Under the pieces are notes generated by a model. The model had not been told where the DNA came from. It made no database searches and was given only the letters and a program-made list of their open reading frames with translations. From IMG/VR virus record IMGVR_UViG_3300021475_000029, positions 1 through 44,417 of that record: a stretch of 44,417 nt of DNA. One strand, given 5' to 3'. Shown one piece after another: positions 1 to 7,994 of the stretch; position 1 is the stretch's first letter; each line of letters opens with the position of its first letter. Position numbers and translations under genes: made by a program. The DNA is from a virus.

Positions 1-83
1 CTACTCAAAATCGGCAGCAAGGAGGGATTACGCCTGATCAAATGCAGGGCGCTCTTCAATATTGGCAGGGAGGGGCGCAATGA
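1..83 (+). CDS. C-terminal fragment of an unknown virion-region protein
   Basis: The frame starting at base 3 is open from the window edge and stops with TGA at 81-83. It ends in a Gln/Gly-rich tail (TPDQMQGALQYWQGGAQ). The stop overlaps the next ATG by four bases (ATGA), the coupling used throughout this operon, so this is the 3' end of a real gene. If the genome is circular, it would lie between the capsid gene at the right edge and the adaptor gene. Function cannot be assigned from 26 residues. Confidence 0.6.
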   Translation, partial: TQNRQQGGITPDQMQGALQYWQGGAQ

Positions 84-739
84 GCGATTACGACACCTTT
101 TGCACGCAGATCGCCGATTGGGCCAATCGCCAGGATTGGTCGCCGACGCTGGTCGCCTCGTTCGTTTCGATGGCTGAGGAGAAGCTGAATTCCAGGCTTC
201 GTATTGGCCAGATGATCGCGACCACGCAAAACACGGTCACCTGTGGCTGCGCGCCGTTGCCGAGCGATTGGCTCGAAACGGATCTCATCTTAATGGCGAA
301 CGACGCCACGCCGACCGGCTGGATTCCGATCACCTACAAGCCGCGCGACGAGTTTTTTCGCATCCCGGCGACGCCCTATTCCGGCACCTATGTGCAGAAT
401 TTCAACTCGACCTGGCTAACCTACACGATCGAGGGGTTGACGATCTATTTCGGCGGCGCGCCCGACCCGATCGAGGGTACGCTGTTCCAGATGAATTATT
501 TCCAGCAGGTGCCGGTGTTCGCGACCACGGGCTCGAGCTGGGTCTTCACTAATTATCCGTCATTGTACCTCTTCGCCGCGTTGATGCACGCCGATCTGCA
601 TGCGGTTGGCGAAGAGCAGCAGGCGCTCTTGATGGGGGCGCAGGTCGACAAGCGGATTGACGACCTCAACGCCGCCTGGCTGCGCTCGAAGGCGAGCGGT
701 TCACGACTGAAGCGAACTCGAGTGAGGAGCTTTGGTTGA
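80..739 (+). CDS. Putative head-tail adaptor protein (SU10 adaptor-like)
   Basis: This 219-residue protein has an N-terminal helical part (MSDYDTFCTQIADWANRQDW) typical of phage adaptor proteins that assemble under the portal. A beta-rich middle follows, then a second helical segment with AALMHADLH. I chose the ATG at 80 because GGAGGGG lies just upstream and the ATG overlaps the preceding stop; an upstream ATG at 62 would overlap that gene further. In this phage type the adaptor joins portal to nozzle, and its place before the fibre and nozzle genes fits. The family assignment is by overall pattern and position. Confidence 0.6.
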   Translation: MSDYDTFCTQIADWANRQDWSPTLVASFVSMAEEKLNSRLRIGQMIATTQNTVTCGCAPLPSDWLETDLILMANDATPTGWIPITYKPRDEFFRIPATPYSGTYVQNFNSTWLTYTIEGLTIYFGGAPDPIEGTLFQMNYFQQVPVFATTGSSWVFTNYPSLYLFAALMHADLHAVGEEQQALLMGAQVDKRIDDLNAAWLRSKASGSRLKRTRVRSFG

Positions 740-3006
740 ACGATCAATGGATCCCCGGACCTCCCGCTAAGCCGCCGACGTGGGCGCCCAACCCGCTGCC
801 GCCGTCGAACGATTGGGATCAGACTGAAGGTTGCTCCACGACCGGCGGGCCCTCGATCGTCGACGGCATTGTCATTACCGGCGTGCCGGCGACGGTGAAT
901 TCGCTCTACTGGCAAGTCTCGCTCAACGACGGGAGTTCGCCGCCGAATTTCCAGATCAACCAGCTCGATGGCAAGGGCGCTTTCGTTTCGACCGCGGCTG
1001 AGATCTCGTCCTCGACGATCACGTTCGACTATCCGGTTCTGCTCAGCCGCGATCCGGTCGAGCCGATGGAGGCGGTGACTCTCGAGTACCTCGAGGCGCA
1101 TGGGGCCGGGGTCGAGGAGCCGCCCGACAATCAGACCTATGGGCGCACGTTAGGAGCCTGGAACCTTGTGGTTCCAGCCAGCGGCGGCGGTTACACCGGC
1201 GCGGTCACGCTGGGCGCAGGCGGCTCAGTGACTTCAGGCGCGCTGACATTTTATGGCTCGGCGCTGGTTTATTTGCCCACGGTTGCGCAGCTGCAAATCG
1301 GCGGCGGTTCGCTCGGTCAGGTTCCGGCGACGGACGGAAATGGGAATCTGTCTTGGGTGACGCCGGTCACCGGCGGACCTTACCTGCCGATTGCAGGCGG
1401 CACGGTCACCGGCAGTCTGACGGTTAACGGCGTCACCACGGTCCAAGGACCAAACAGCTTGGTCCTGAACGCTCCGGTGAACAACGCCCGCGCTATTCTC
1501 TGCTCGGCGTCCAACGTCATGCGTTGGGTGCTGAATTTAGGCGACCAGACAGCAGAGGGATTGAACAACGTCGGGGCGAATTTCAGCCTCCAGGCTTATT
1601 CCACGACCGGCGTGCTTCTTGGGACGTGGCTGACCATCGCGCGGGCCGACGGCTCGACGGTCTTCAACGGCTCCGGCGTCACCATTCAGGGCGGCCTGGC
1701 GGTCAACGGGCTTCTTGCTCTCGCTAGCCCGAATAATCTTGCGATCTATGGCGGGACGCCTGGTCAATTCCTGTCGACCAACGGCTCAGGGATCCTCTCC
1801 TGGGCCAGCGCGGCTGGCGGCGGGGCTTCGATCACCGTCAGCGACACACCCCCTTCAGCGCCCTCCGTAGGGGCTCTGTGGTGGGACAGCGTCGGCGGCC
1901 AATTGTACGTCTGGTATGCGGACCCCAACACCTCGCAATGGGTTCCTGCGAGCAATTCCGCCAGTCTTCCGCCGCCTGCTTCGACGACGGTGCTGGGCTC
2001 GGTCAAGGTCGATGGGACGTCGATCAAGGCGGCGGCGGACGGCACCATTTCGACTGTGCTGGTGCCGATGGGCGACAACCGCATCATCAACGGCGATATG
2101 CGGATCAACCAGCGCGGCATCACCAATAGTGCGGTGCTCGGCTACACAGTTGATCGATGGGCGTATTTGGCGTCGCAGCCAGCGAAGGGTAATTGGGGCA
2201 CGGCTGGATCTGGCGTGCCAGCATTTCCATATGCGCTTTTACTTGGTTCGACATCAAGTTATGCCTCGCTAGCGACTGATTATTTTGTGTTTCAGCAATA
2301 CATTGAAGCCGACATGGTCAGTGACTTTGCTTGGGGAACAGCAAGCGCGCAGCCGGTCACACTGTCGTTCTGGGCGTCTTGTGGTTTAGCTGGCACATTC
2401 AGCGGTTCGGTGCAGAATACTAACGGCACCCGGTCTTATCCATTTACTTATATGCTTCCAGTTGGAACTTGGACAAAGATCGCCATTACCATTCCAGGCG
2501 ACACGGCTGGGACTTGGACATTGAACGGTAATGGACGTGGCTTGGCAATTACTTTCGATTTGGGGTGTGGGGCGAACAGTCGTGGACCTGCGGGCGCATG
2601 GGCGGCGTCGAATTATCTCGGCGCGACTGGCTCAGTCAGTATCGTTGCAAATAATGGAGCAAATTTCGCCTTTACCGGCGTTAAGCTCGAGATCGGCTCT
2701 GTAGCAACGCCGTACAATCGACAGTCGCTTGCTAAGAGCATGGCCGATTGCCAGAGGTATTATCAAACTGGCAATTTTGGTTTGCAGGGAAACGCCGCCG
2801 CGACATCAACGACTGTTGGTTATGAGCAAACACTAGCCGTCGTCATGCGCGCAACTCCTACGATGGTGGTTGCATCAGAGACATCAAATTCTGCTATGGC
2901 CGCGCGCTCAATTACTCCGGATAGTCCATCTCATATTAGGCCGAATGGTTCAGCGAACAATGTTTTCTCTTGGACCGGAACGTTTACGGCGAGCGCGGAG
3001 CTATGA
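736..3006 (+). CDS. Tail fibre protein with C-terminal receptor-binding-like module
   Basis: A 756-residue modular fibre. It starts with TTG in a TTGA overlap with the adaptor stop, preceded by GAGGAG. The N-terminal half consists of glycine/valine-rich beta repeats (GGTVTGSLTVNG, GQVPATDGNGNLSW, GQFLSTNGSGILSW) as in phage fibre shafts. Around residues 365-405 is a PPSAPSVGALWWD module of the type common in tail fibres. From about residue 445 (MGDNRIINGDMRINQRG) to the end is a beta-rich domain repeated in the next gene. That domain carries the motif LEIGSVATPYNRQSLAKSM and is probably carbohydrate-binding. Host-receptor recognition is inferred from the fold pattern. Confidence 0.8.
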   Translation: MNDQWIPGPPAKPPTWAPNPLPPSNDWDQTEGCSTTGGPSIVDGIVITGVPATVNSLYWQVSLNDGSSPPNFQINQLDGKGAFVSTAAEISSSTITFDYPVLLSRDPVEPMEAVTLEYLEAHGAGVEEPPDNQTYGRTLGAWNLVVPASGGGYTGAVTLGAGGSVTSGALTFYGSALVYLPTVAQLQIGGGSLGQVPATDGNGNLSWVTPVTGGPYLPIAGGTVTGSLTVNGVTTVQGPNSLVLNAPVNNARAILCSASNVMRWVLNLGDQTAEGLNNVGANFSLQAYSTTGVLLGTWLTIARADGSTVFNGSGVTIQGGLAVNGLLALASPNNLAIYGGTPGQFLSTNGSGILSWASAAGGGASITVSDTPPSAPSVGALWWDSVGGQLYVWYADPNTSQWVPASNSASLPPPASTTVLGSVKVDGTSIKAAADGTISTVLVPMGDNRIINGDMRINQRGITNSAVLGYTVDRWAYLASQPAKGNWGTAGSGVPAFPYALLLGSTSSYASLATDYFVFQQYIEADMVSDFAWGTASAQPVTLSFWASCGLAGTFSGSVQNTNGTRSYPFTYMLPVGTWTKIAITIPGDTAGTWTLNGNGRGLAITFDLGCGANSRGPAGAWAASNYLGATGSVSIVANNGANFAFTGVKLEIGSVATPYNRQSLAKSMADCQRYYQTGNFGLQGNAAATSTTVGYEQTLAVVMRATPTMVVASETSNSAMAARSITPDSPSHIRPNGSANNVFSWTGTFTASAEL
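2689..2763 (+). repeat. Direct repeat copy 1 in fibre genes
   Basis: This 75-base stretch starts with GAGATCGGCTCTGTAGCAAC and recurs with few substitutions at 3783-3857. It encodes the conserved EIGSVATPYNRQSLAKSM segment. It is the best-preserved part of the duplicated fibre domain and long enough to serve as a recombination site between the two genes. Confidence 0.85.
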
Positions 3007-4112
3007 TCGACTTCCCCGCCAATCCTACGGTCGGCCAGCAATTCATCGCTGCGGGCGTGACCTGGGTTTGGGACGGGGTGAAGTGGTCTGCGAGCGGCCT
3101 CTCCATCGCTTACGTGCCGTTGGCTGGTTTCGTCCCGGCGATGGGCGACAACAGAATTATCAATGGAGATTGCAGGGTAGACCAAAGATGGAACGGGGCC
3201 AGCGGGACGGCGAACGGCTACACGGTTGATCGGTGGCGTTATTATTCGTCTCAAGCGGCTAAGGGAACATGGCAGCAAGCTATAAATCAAGCAAGCGATA
3301 TCGCTACGACAGGATTTGGTTATGCTTTAAACTTTAGGTCATCATCAGCTTATACCCCTTTAGCAACTGATTACTTTGGGTTTCTCCAGGCGATTGAAGC
3401 CGATCAGATTTGTGACTTTGCTTGGGGAACCGCCAGCGCGCATCCAGTCACTTTATCGTTCTGGGCCTATTGTACTCTGACCGGCACCTTCAGCGGGGCG
3501 GTTCAGAACTACGCGACCACTCGTTCTTATCCGTTCACGTATTCGATCCCTGTCGCAAACACTTGGACGAGGATTGCTATTACAATCCCCGGCGACACGG
3601 CCGGAACATGGGTGCTGCAAGGCAATAGCGGCTCGCTTGATCTGTTATTTGATCTGGGCGGTGGGGCGACCTATCGCGCCCCAGCTGGCGCATGGGCGAA
3701 TGGCAATTTTCTAGGCGCAAACGGCGCAGCCAGTTTAGTCGCCACCAACGGCGCGTCCTTGTTCCTGACTGGCGTCAAGTTGGAGATCGGCTCCGTAGCA
3801 ACGCCCTACAATCGGCAGTCGCTGGCCAAGAGCATGGCGGATTGTCAGAGGTATTATGAAGCTACGGCTGGTCAACAGTTTTATAGCGGCAATATGAACA
3901 ATGCTAATGTTTATGTGATTAATGCATATTTTAAGGTGACCAAACGCGCCACCCCAACAATGGTTGTTAATCTTGGCCAATCGTTAGGCTTTCCAGCAAC
4001 TGGAGTGACGACGGTTGTTGATGTTAATACGGTAGCAGTTCAATTGCCAGCCAATGCTACTGGGGTGTATGGCTATTACACTATGAATTGGAATGCGAGC
4101 GCGGAGCTTTGA
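3003..4112 (+). CDS. Second tail fibre protein, paralogue of the preceding C-terminal module
   Basis: A 369-residue protein. The ATG at 3003 overlaps the previous stop (ATGA) and follows GCGGAG. It begins with a short fibre module (FPANPTVGQQFIAAGVTW, then VWDGVKW). From residue 47 (MGDNRIINGDCRVDQRW) it carries the same roughly 300-residue domain as the gene before it, including the SVATPYNRQSLAKSMADCQ segment and the ASAEL ending. The two genes therefore look like a tandem duplication that has diverged most in the last 70 residues. Base composition is more AT-rich than in the surrounding structural genes. It is likely an alternative or additional receptor-binding tip. Confidence 0.75.
   Translation: MIDFPANPTVGQQFIAAGVTWVWDGVKWSASGLSIAYVPLAGFVPAMGDNRIINGDCRVDQRWNGASGTANGYTVDRWRYYSSQAAKGTWQQAINQASDIATTGFGYALNFRSSSAYTPLATDYFGFLQAIEADQICDFAWGTASAHPVTLSFWAYCTLTGTFSGAVQNYATTRSYPFTYSIPVANTWTRIAITIPGDTAGTWVLQGNSGSLDLLFDLGGGATYRAPAGAWANGNFLGANGAASLVATNGASLFLTGVKLEIGSVATPYNRQSLAKSMADCQRYYEATAGQQFYSGNMNNANVYVINAYFKVTKRATPTMVVNLGQSLGFPATGVTTVVDVNTVAVQLPANATGVYGYYTMNWNASAEL
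3783..3857 (+). repeat. Direct repeat copy 2 in fibre genes
   Basis: Second copy of the 75-base fibre repeat, in the same frame and orientation as 2689-2763. Most differences are silent third-position changes, so the protein segment is under selection and the copies are not a very recent duplication. Confidence 0.85.
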
Positions 4113-4114
4113 CC

Positions 4115-4393
4115 ATGACCTACACGCAAATCTGGGACAATACTCGCAACCAAGTCAGCGATCAGATGATCCAGCGCGACGAGGACGGCGCGTTCATCCC
4201 GTTCGATCCCGACAACGTCGACTGTTTGGAATATCTGCGTTGGATCAACGAGGGCAACGCGCCAAACCCGCCGCCCGCAAACCCGACGCCGCCAATGGAA
4301 GAGCCGCCGCCGCCCGACATCCACGAAGTCAACGCTCAGGTGCAGGACATCGACGCGCGGCTGACGGACCTCGAAACAAGCCTAGGGAGATAG
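4115..4393 (+). CDS. Small fibre-associated protein of unknown function
   Basis: A 92-residue protein with three parts. The N-terminal region ([20 protein letters not shown]) contains a [13 protein letters not shown] loop. A proline-rich linker (residues about 50-70) follows, then a short helical C-terminus with heptad character ([15 protein letters not shown]). I chose ATG 4115 because GCGGAG lies at the right distance; a TTG at 4109 would overlap the previous stop. Proteins of this size directly after a fibre gene are often fibre chaperones or trimer-tip proteins, but no family is recognised. Confidence 0.6.
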   Translation: MTYTQIWDNTRNQVSDQMIQRDEDGAFIPFDPDNVDCLEYLRWINEGNAPNPPPANPTPPMEEPPPPDIHEVNAQVQDIDARLTDLETSLGR

Positions 4394-4397
4394 GCGC

Positions 4398-5546
4398 GTG
4401 GCTGACACCCAGACGACAAACTACGGATGGATTAAGCCTGAAGTCGGCGCTTCGGCGACCACTTGGGGCACGAAGTGGAACGATAACCTCGATTCTATCG
4501 ATGCCCAGGTTCACGACGCCAATCTCGTCGTCACCTCTTCGCAAAGGATCGTTCTCAACACTCCTGCTGCGCCAGCGGCCAATTCGATTTCAGGTCAAGC
4601 GGCCGGCTCGATGCGCTGGACAATGTATCTGGGTGACGGCTCGGCCGAGAGCGGCGGCAATGCGGGTTCGAATTTTCTCCTGCAGAGCTTCAACGACGCC
4701 GGAGCCTATCTCGACACGCCGCTCTCGATTAATCGGGCGACGAGCACCGCGACTTTCAGCCAGACGCTCAACGTGGCCGGCAACATCAGCACCGGCGCTA
4801 CAATCACCGGCGGCGCGGTCAATTCTACCGGCAATATGTATGCGGCCGGCTCTATCGACGGGAACGGCGGCGTCACCGCTGGGGCAAATGGCTTTTATAC
4901 GGCCGGGCCGCTCAACTGCGCCAGCGCACAGGTCAACGGAGGGATCAACGCCGCTGCCGGCATCACTTCGAGCGCGTCGATCGGCGCGCATGGCGCGTTT
5001 GGCCTGACCAGCACCGGCGGCGATGCGAATTACAACGTCTACGATAGCGGCGGGACGCCGCGTTGTTTCTATGGTTGGCAAGCTTCGACCGGCTACGCCA
5101 TCGTCGGCAACTCCCTCGGCGGTGGTTGGTTCGCTATGGATCAGGGCGACAATTTCCTGACCAGCGCGTCGCACACTTACAAGACCGGCACCATTCAGTG
5201 GGAGGCCTTCTCCGACGCGCGCATCAAGACGGTCGATCGCGAATATGAGCCAGGCCTGGCCGAGGTGCTCGCCCTGCGGCCGGTTCGCTACCACTACAAA
5301 GGCAACGATACTCTGACCAAGGACGGAGTTTCACTGCACGCGCGGGTGAGCGGTCAGCAATTCATCGGGCTAGTGGCGCAGGAAACTGAAACGATCATCC
5401 CCGACATGGTGAACAAGATCGACGGCTTCATCGACGGCAAGTCGGTGAAGGATTTACGAACGCTCGACATCAATCCTTTGATCTTCGCTCTGGTCAACGC
5501 GATCAAAGATTTGAAACAGGAGATCGAGGAGCTCAAGGCGCGATAA
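4398..5546 (+). CDS. Tail fibre/spike with C-terminal S74 intramolecular chaperone
   Basis: A 382-residue fibre starting with GTG behind AGGGAGA. The N-terminus ([20 protein letters not shown]) is a common phage fibre attachment segment. The middle is glycine-rich beta repeats. The last 111 residues form a peptidase S74 domain: SDARIK at residues 272-277, [19 protein letters not shown] and a terminal helix. In this family a Ser/Lys pair five residues apart cuts the chain just before the Ser after trimerisation; here that would be S272 and K277. A short coiled coil ([11 protein letters not shown]) ends the protein. The mature fibre would be about 271 residues. Confidence 0.85.
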   Translation: MADTQTTNYGWIKPEVGASATTWGTKWNDNLDSIDAQVHDANLVVTSSQRIVLNTPAAPAANSISGQAAGSMRWTMYLGDGSAESGGNAGSNFLLQSFNDAGAYLDTPLSINRATSTATFSQTLNVAGNISTGATITGGAVNSTGNMYAAGSIDGNGGVTAGANGFYTAGPLNCASAQVNGGINAAAGITSSASIGAHGAFGLTSTGGDANYNVYDSGGTPRCFYGWQASTGYAIVGNSLGGGWFAMDQGDNFLTSASHTYKTGTIQWEAFSDARIKTVDREYEPGLAEVLALRPVRYHYKGNDTLTKDGVSLHARVSGQQFIGLVAQETETIIPDMVNKIDGFIDGKSVKDLRTLDINPLIFALVNAIKDLKQEIEELKAR

Positions 5547-7354
5547 TGTCGACCCAGTTTCGCCCATTGGAAATTCCACCTGGCGTGGTTGCGTTTCCGA
5601 CCAAGCAACAACGCTCGTCCAATTGGTCGGAAGTGAACTTGATGCGCTGGGTCGAAGGCCGCCTCACCCCGGTTGGCCCGCAAGCTCAGCTCACCTATTC
5701 ATTCGCCAGCCGCTGCAAGCTGATCCATTCCTGGTATGACCTTGGCGAAATTCATTACATCGCGTACCTGTGCGAAGAGAACCTCTACGTCGATGTCGGC
5801 GGGGTGCGGTTCGACATCACGCCCTTCGAGGGCATGACCGCGCCGCAGCCGCCAAGCGTAGGCGGTTATGGCGATGGGCTCTATTCGGCCGGGCTTTATG
5901 GCGAGCCGACGATTTCCAGCATTCAGCCGATGGAGGTCGTGCCCGATGCCTGGAGCATGGACAATTTCGGTCAGATTCTCCTGGTGATGACCTCGCCCGA
6001 TGGGCGCTTGCTGCAATGGGATCCGACCGGCGGCGGACCTGGCGTGGTGTTCCAAGACCCGTCCTACCAGCCTTGGTCTACGGCTATGGACACCATCATG
6101 ATGACCGACGCGAACGATGGCAGCGTCGCGCCTGGCATGGAGGTCTTCAACCAGACCAACAACCTGCCGGTCGGCACGGTGCTGACCTATCCGGTCGGCA
6201 CCGGCACGCTGACCTTGACCGCCAATGCGCTCAATCTAGGCGCCGCGGGCGATATCTTGATTTTCGGCAATCCGGCGCGAGCGGTGGTCGCTGAGCGCGG
6301 CACGACCCCGACTGGGCATTGTTTCGTGATCACGAACGAAAGGTTCGTGATGATTTTCGGGGCTCAAGATCCGACCAATGGCGGTTCGTTTCGGCGCTTC
6401 GCCTGGTGCGACCAGGAAAACTTCTACGCCTGGGATTATTCCAACATCACCAGCCAGGCAGGCTTTCTCGATGTCGAACCTGCTTCACCCATTCTCTGTG
6501 CCAAAGCGAGCCCGCTCGGGATCCTCTTTTGGAGTGCGACGCGGACCTACATATCGGCCTTCCTCGGCCTGCCTTACATCTACAATTACACCGAGATCTA
6601 CAAGAACGCGACGCCTTGGAGCTCGTGCAGCGTCGTCGCCACCACGATGATGACGCTGTGGTTCTCCGACCAGGGGATGTTTTCGTACAACGGCGCCTGG
6701 GTCGCGCCTATGCCGTGCAAGATTCGCCCCTGGATCGACGACGATATCGACATCCTCAACGTGCGCTGGCAGGCCTGCGCGGTTCACGTCGAAGCGTTCA
6801 ATGAATTCTGGTGGTTCTTCCCGCAGGGCCCGACCAACAATCCATCGGGCTACAACACTCGCGTCGCGATCCTAAACTACAAAGAAGGATGGTGGTCGCA
6901 GGGTCAGATGGCCCGCTCAGCCGGCATCGCTTCGTCCTTCACCGTGCCGACGATCATGGCCGATGGTCTGATTCCCTATCAGCACGAAAGCGGCACCACC
7001 TATCCGGCCAATGTGCCGTTGCCATGGGCCGACACTTTCGATCTCAACCTTAATTCCGGCTCGAGACTGACCACGGTCAAGCAGATGATCCCCGACATCG
7101 AGGGCGACGTCACCAACCTGCTCTACTCGTTGTTTTACAAGAACAGCCGGTCTGTCATGCCAAGCTCTACGGGCGCGTCGATCGCGGTCGCGGAGAAGCA
7201 GACGATTCCGAAAGCGGTCAATTCGAATGGCTTTCTCGATCTGCGCACGACCGGCCGCGACATCCGGCTCCGGATCCAGCTCGCCGGTCCGCAAGTCAAT
7301 CCCGTGACGGTCGGCCAGCACCTAGTCGACAGCGTCGCTCGAGGAGATCGCTGA
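5546..7354 (+). CDS. Tail nozzle / packaged-DNA stabilisation protein (P22 gp10-like)
   Basis: A 602-residue beta-rich protein. The N-terminal segment RPLEIPPGVVAFPTKQQRSSNWSEVNLMRW is typical of phage DNA-stabilisation or nozzle proteins: a statement of the first-person type 'we add parameters to the sample', with a long beta-propeller-like body following. Trp/Gly repeats such as YNGAWVAPMPCKIRPW occur around residue 390. Members close the tail channel below the adaptor. The ATG overlaps the fibre stop (TAATG). Length and position after the adaptor and fibres fit this role, but the family assignment is by pattern. Confidence 0.6.
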   Translation: MSTQFRPLEIPPGVVAFPTKQQRSSNWSEVNLMRWVEGRLTPVGPQAQLTYSFASRCKLIHSWYDLGEIHYIAYLCEENLYVDVGGVRFDITPFEGMTAPQPPSVGGYGDGLYSAGLYGEPTISSIQPMEVVPDAWSMDNFGQILLVMTSPDGRLLQWDPTGGGPGVVFQDPSYQPWSTAMDTIMMTDANDGSVAPGMEVFNQTNNLPVGTVLTYPVGTGTLTLTANALNLGAAGDILIFGNPARAVVAERGTTPTGHCFVITNERFVMIFGAQDPTNGGSFRRFAWCDQENFYAWDYSNITSQAGFLDVEPASPILCAKASPLGILFWSATRTYISAFLGLPYIYNYTEIYKNATPWSSCSVVATTMMTLWFSDQGMFSYNGAWVAPMPCKIRPWIDDDIDILNVRWQACAVHVEAFNEFWWFFPQGPTNNPSGYNTRVAILNYKEGWWSQGQMARSAGIASSFTVPTIMADGLIPYQHESGTTYPANVPLPWADTFDLNLNSGSRLTTVKQMIPDIEGDVTNLLYSLFYKNSRSVMPSSTGASIAVAEKQTIPKAVNSNGFLDLRTTGRDIRLRIQLAGPQVNPVTVGQHLVDSVARGDR

Positions 7355-7641
7355 TGATTGTTTCGCCTGGCGCTCCCACCCCTTCGCAGGCGCATCCGCC
7401 GCCGCCTTTGCCCAACGATCCGACCATCACTTCGGTCCTGAGCAATTATCTGCAGCAGTTTTCGCTGTGGTGCCGGCAGGGTTTCGCCGCCAAGCTGAAC
7501 GCCAACCAGGCGCTGCCCGGCATCATGCTGCAGGCCAATGACGCGCCGCCGGGAACTGCGCCTGCGGTGTGGTTGCTTCAGGTGCAAACCAACGGGACGT
7601 TCGTCGCCACCCCAGTGCCGCTCGGAGGCGGCCAGCCGTGA
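7354..7641 (+). CDS. Small virion-region protein of unknown function
   Basis: A 95-residue protein with a proline-rich N-terminus (PTPSQAHPPPPLPNDP), a helix (TSVLSNYLQQFSLWCRQGFAAKLNANQ) and a beta-like C-terminus (APAVWLLQVQTNGTFVATPVPLG). It overlaps both neighbours by one or a few bases. Such small proteins commonly sit between nozzle and ejection genes in podoviruses. No family is recognised. Confidence 0.65.
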   Translation: MIVSPGAPTPSQAHPPPPLPNDPTITSVLSNYLQQFSLWCRQGFAAKLNANQALPGIMLQANDAPPGTAPAVWLLQVQTNGTFVATPVPLGGGQP

Positions 7642-7994
7642 TGCATCCCTATCATGCGAAGCTCGCACGGGCGCTCGATCGGATGGGCGGGGTTTACACC
7701 GTCTCCGACATTCTCGACGCGCTCGCCGCCGGCAAGATGCAGAGTTTCGCCGATGGGGATTCGTGGGCGATCACTCAGATCGTCGATTACCCTCGAGCTC
7801 GGATGATGGACGTCCTGGTGGCGCTCGGGGATCTTGAGGCCTGCCGGCGACTGCACGATCGAATTCTACAATACGCCCGCGATCATGACATCACGATCGT
7901 TCAGGCCTACGGTCGTCGCGGCTGGATGGGGGAAGCGAGAAGCCACGGCTGGAAGGTGCGGACGACCTCTTACCTGTATCAGAGGGAATTATGA
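7641..7994 (+). CDS. Small internal virion protein, possible GNAT-like fold (T7 gp13 analogue)
   Basis: A 117-residue protein starting at an ATG that overlaps the previous stop (TGATG). It has the pattern seen in short phage proteins related to acetyltransferases: a helix (YTVSDILDALAAGKMQSF), a strand around WAITQIVDYPRARMMDVLVALG, a helix (LHDRILQYARDH) and a final RRGWMGEARSHGWK turn that resembles the acceptor end of GNAT domains. T7 gp13, an internal core protein, is similar in position and size. Catalysis is unlikely to be its role; the structural role is inference. Confidence 0.5.
   Translation: MHPYHAKLARALDRMGGVYTVSDILDALAAGKMQSFADGDSWAITQIVDYPRARMMDVLVALGDLEACRRLHDRILQYARDHDITIVQAYGRRGWMGEARSHGWKVRTTSYLYQREL

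Noticed and set aside
4093-5007. 304-codon rightward frame across the small fibre protein and S74 fibre
   Set aside because: Arg/Pro-rich shadow in another frame of two well-supported genes.
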